A DNA stretch of 6,222 bases from Lentisphaerota bacterium (GTDB lineage: Bacteria; Verrucomicrobiota; Kiritimatiellia; RFP12; UBA3636). Below the pieces are notes generated by a model. It worked only from the letters and a program-made list of their open reading frames with translations, searched no databases and was not told where the DNA came from. Position 1 is the first letter of the stretch. Every line of letters begins with the position of its first letter. This document shows positions 5,590 to 6,222 of the stretch, piece after piece. Both the position numbers and the translations under genes were made by a program. The DNA is taken from assembly GCA_012514445.1 (NCBI GenBank), contig JAAZAI010000563.1, forward strand, positions 1-6,222, in the 5' to 3' direction.

Positions 5590-5929
5590 GAATGGCGCTA
5601 ACTTAAGCCCAAATCCGGCGAATTTCGGTGCCGAGTCATCGCGCCATGTATGTGGGTGCGTGGGTCTGTGAGCCCCGAAGGGGCGCTATATACCAGCCCA
5701 GGGCACCGCCCTGGGTCGAGTCGGATCCCATGTTCGGAGCCCTGAAAGGGCGTGACATTATCGACGTCCTTGATGTCACGCCCTTTCAGGGCTCGTTCAT
5801 TTTCCGTTCCAGTCCCAGGGCGTTGCCCTGGGCTGGTATGTGCCGCCCCTGCGGGGCTCAACCCCATACACCGAATGACACCTGACGTCTGTTGCTCTGA
5901 GGCTACATGCCGTTAAGTTAGAGCCATTC
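5590..5929. mobile_element. 340-bp MITE-like palindromic element, non-autonomous
   Basis: The ends are inverted repeats: GAATGGCGCTAACTTAA (5590-5606) against the complement of 5913-5929, GAATGGCTCTAACTTAA, 16 of 17 identical. Perfect 11-bp direct repeats lie immediately outside. The interior encodes no transposase; its core (5670-5859) is a large nested palindrome. A short element with inverted ends, a target duplication and no gene is the definition of a MITE. The 11-bp duplication would suit a transposase of the IS4/IS231 group, but that link is inference only. The core motifs (GCCCTGAAAGGGC, CCCAGGGC...GCCCTGGG) resemble high-copy intergenic repeats remembered from Planctomycetota, Verrucomicrobiota and relatives, unverified here. 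It lies between two minus-strand genes, just upstream of the promoter at 5535-5563. Confidence 0.75.
5670..5859. repeat. 190-bp nested palindrome with self-complementary arms
   Basis: Three inverted-repeat pairs share nearly the same centre. Outer: 5670-5685 with 5844-5859, 15 of 16. Middle: 5690-5715 with 5814-5839, 25 of 26. Inner: 5737-5758 with 5773-5794, 22 of 22 with a 14-base loop. Each outer and middle arm is also a local hairpin, for example GCCCC-GAA-GGGGC (5672-5684) and CCCAGGGC-ACC-GCCCTGGG (5697-5715). The DNA or RNA could form one long cruciform or a row of small hairpins. Confidence 0.9.
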
Positions 5930-5940
5930 GGGACAGACCC
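5930..5940 (+). repeat. 11-bp direct repeat, right copy
   Basis: GGGACAGACCC follows the right inverted end directly. It continues as TGAAATTTG, which is probably the original sequence to the right of the insertion site. Confidence 0.8.
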
Positions 5941-6007
5941 TGAAATTTGTTCCATGACGGATTTTCTTACGACTCAACCCGCTGCCGCACAGTCACATGC
6001 GAAGGAT

Positions 6008-6023
6008 GGGACAGGCTCTAAAT
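6008..6023 (+). repeat. Diverged third copy of the GGGACAG motif
   Basis: GGGACAGGCTCTAAAT matches the right direct repeat and its flank (GGGACAGACCCTGAAA) at most positions, 9 of 11 within the core. It lies 78 bp further right in the same orientation and suggests the element landed in a pre-existing repeat family. Confidence 0.5.
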
Positions 6024-6053
6024 TAAAGGTTTTGTTCACAAACTACCACTGTT

Positions 6054-6222
6054 TTAGATGATTAAAGCAGACAAGACGGCAAGTGAAAACATGACAATCG
6101 AAAATACAAAATAGCTCCATCCGTACCGAGTGCGCTCTTTACCAGCACGGCTTGGGTTTAAAACCAAAGTAGCAAAACCAATCACCATGAAAAACCCTCC
6201 AGAAAAATGCCATAGAAAGAAA
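6054..6222 (-). CDS. C-terminal part of a small or partial membrane protein (runs off the right edge)
   Basis: A minus-strand frame is open from the window edge to TAA (complement of 6054-6056), 55 residues. The first ~22 visible residues are hydrophobic and aromatic. A charged loop N-P-S-R-A-G-K-E-R-T-R-Y follows, then a second hydrophobic segment ending S-A-L-I-I. The layout suggests two membrane helices joined by a positively charged, cytoplasmic loop. The family is not recognised. An internal ATG at 6188-6186 has GGAGG 7 nt before it, so a 44-residue small membrane protein is an alternative; but the hydrophobic segment already begins upstream of that ATG, which favours a longer protein. 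Composition is AT-rich (6061-6120 is 21/60 G+C), unlike the rest of the window. Evidence is limited by the short length. Confidence 0.45.
   Translation of the reverse strand, partial: FFLWHFSGGFFMVIGFATLVLNPSRAGKERTRYGWSYFVFSIVMFSLAVLSALII

Noticed and set aside
5043..5606. Plus-strand frame of 187 codons opposite the coiled-coil gene
   Set aside because: Leu/Arg/Asp-rich shadow. The minus strand has signal peptide, RBS and promoter.
5579..6026. CRISPR array suggested by repeated GGGACAG motifs and hairpins
   Set aside because: The repeats are not evenly spaced, copies are only 11 bp and diverge, and no spacer-sized units or cas genes are visible.
6031..6042. TTTGT-TC-ACAAA dyad
   Set aside because: Only five pairs in AT-rich DNA, downstream of the minus-strand membrane frame; too weak to call an operator or terminator.
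5954..6061. Plus-strand ATG frame of 35 codons to the right of the element
   Set aside because: No Shine-Dalgarno, ordinary composition, and it runs through the diverged GGGACAG repeat. Considered chance.

Overview
The window is a GC-rich piece of a Gram-negative (diderm) bacterial chromosome. Codons in the first 3.7 kb end very often in C or G; bases 3301-3360 are 45/60 G+C by hand count. Three things fit a PVC-type bacterium (Lentisphaerota, Kiritimatiellota, Verrucomicrobiota or Planctomycetota): an HU-like protein with treble-clef-like zinc ribbons, a GAATTC-rich spacer repeat, and a palindromic repeat of the 'GCCCTGAAAGGGC' type. This placement rests on remembered family distributions and is tentative. 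An OmpA-domain protein and an LptF/LptG-family permease show that the cell has an outer membrane with LPS.

Layout on the plus strand: (1) the 3' part of an OmpA-family protein with at least five 23-residue thrombospondin-type-3-like calcium-binding repeats, ending in a strong intrinsic terminator; (2) an LptF/LptG permease; (3) 3 bp further on, a fused homocysteine S-methyltransferase / methylenetetrahydrofolate reductase (YitJ-like); (4) a 328-bp spacer with short GAATTC-type repeats and a 19-bp dyad that contains a sigma-54-like promoter match; (5) an HU/IHF-domain protein carrying two C-terminal zinc ribbons in an internally duplicated tail. Its intrinsic terminator lies inside the 3' end of the next, convergent gene.

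On the minus strand: (6) a small exported coiled-coil protein with its own extended -10 promoter and good RBS; (7) immediately upstream of that promoter, a 340-bp MITE-like element with 17-bp inverted ends, flanked by perfect 11-bp direct repeats, whose middle is a 190-bp nested palindrome; (8) at the right edge, in DNA of much lower GC, the end of a minus-strand membrane-protein reading frame.

Genes 2 and 3 look like one transcription unit; the others appear to be separate. No single pathway joins the genes. The parts most worth following up are the palindromic element with its apparent target duplication, the HU-zinc ribbon fusion, and the terminator embedded in a convergent coding sequence.
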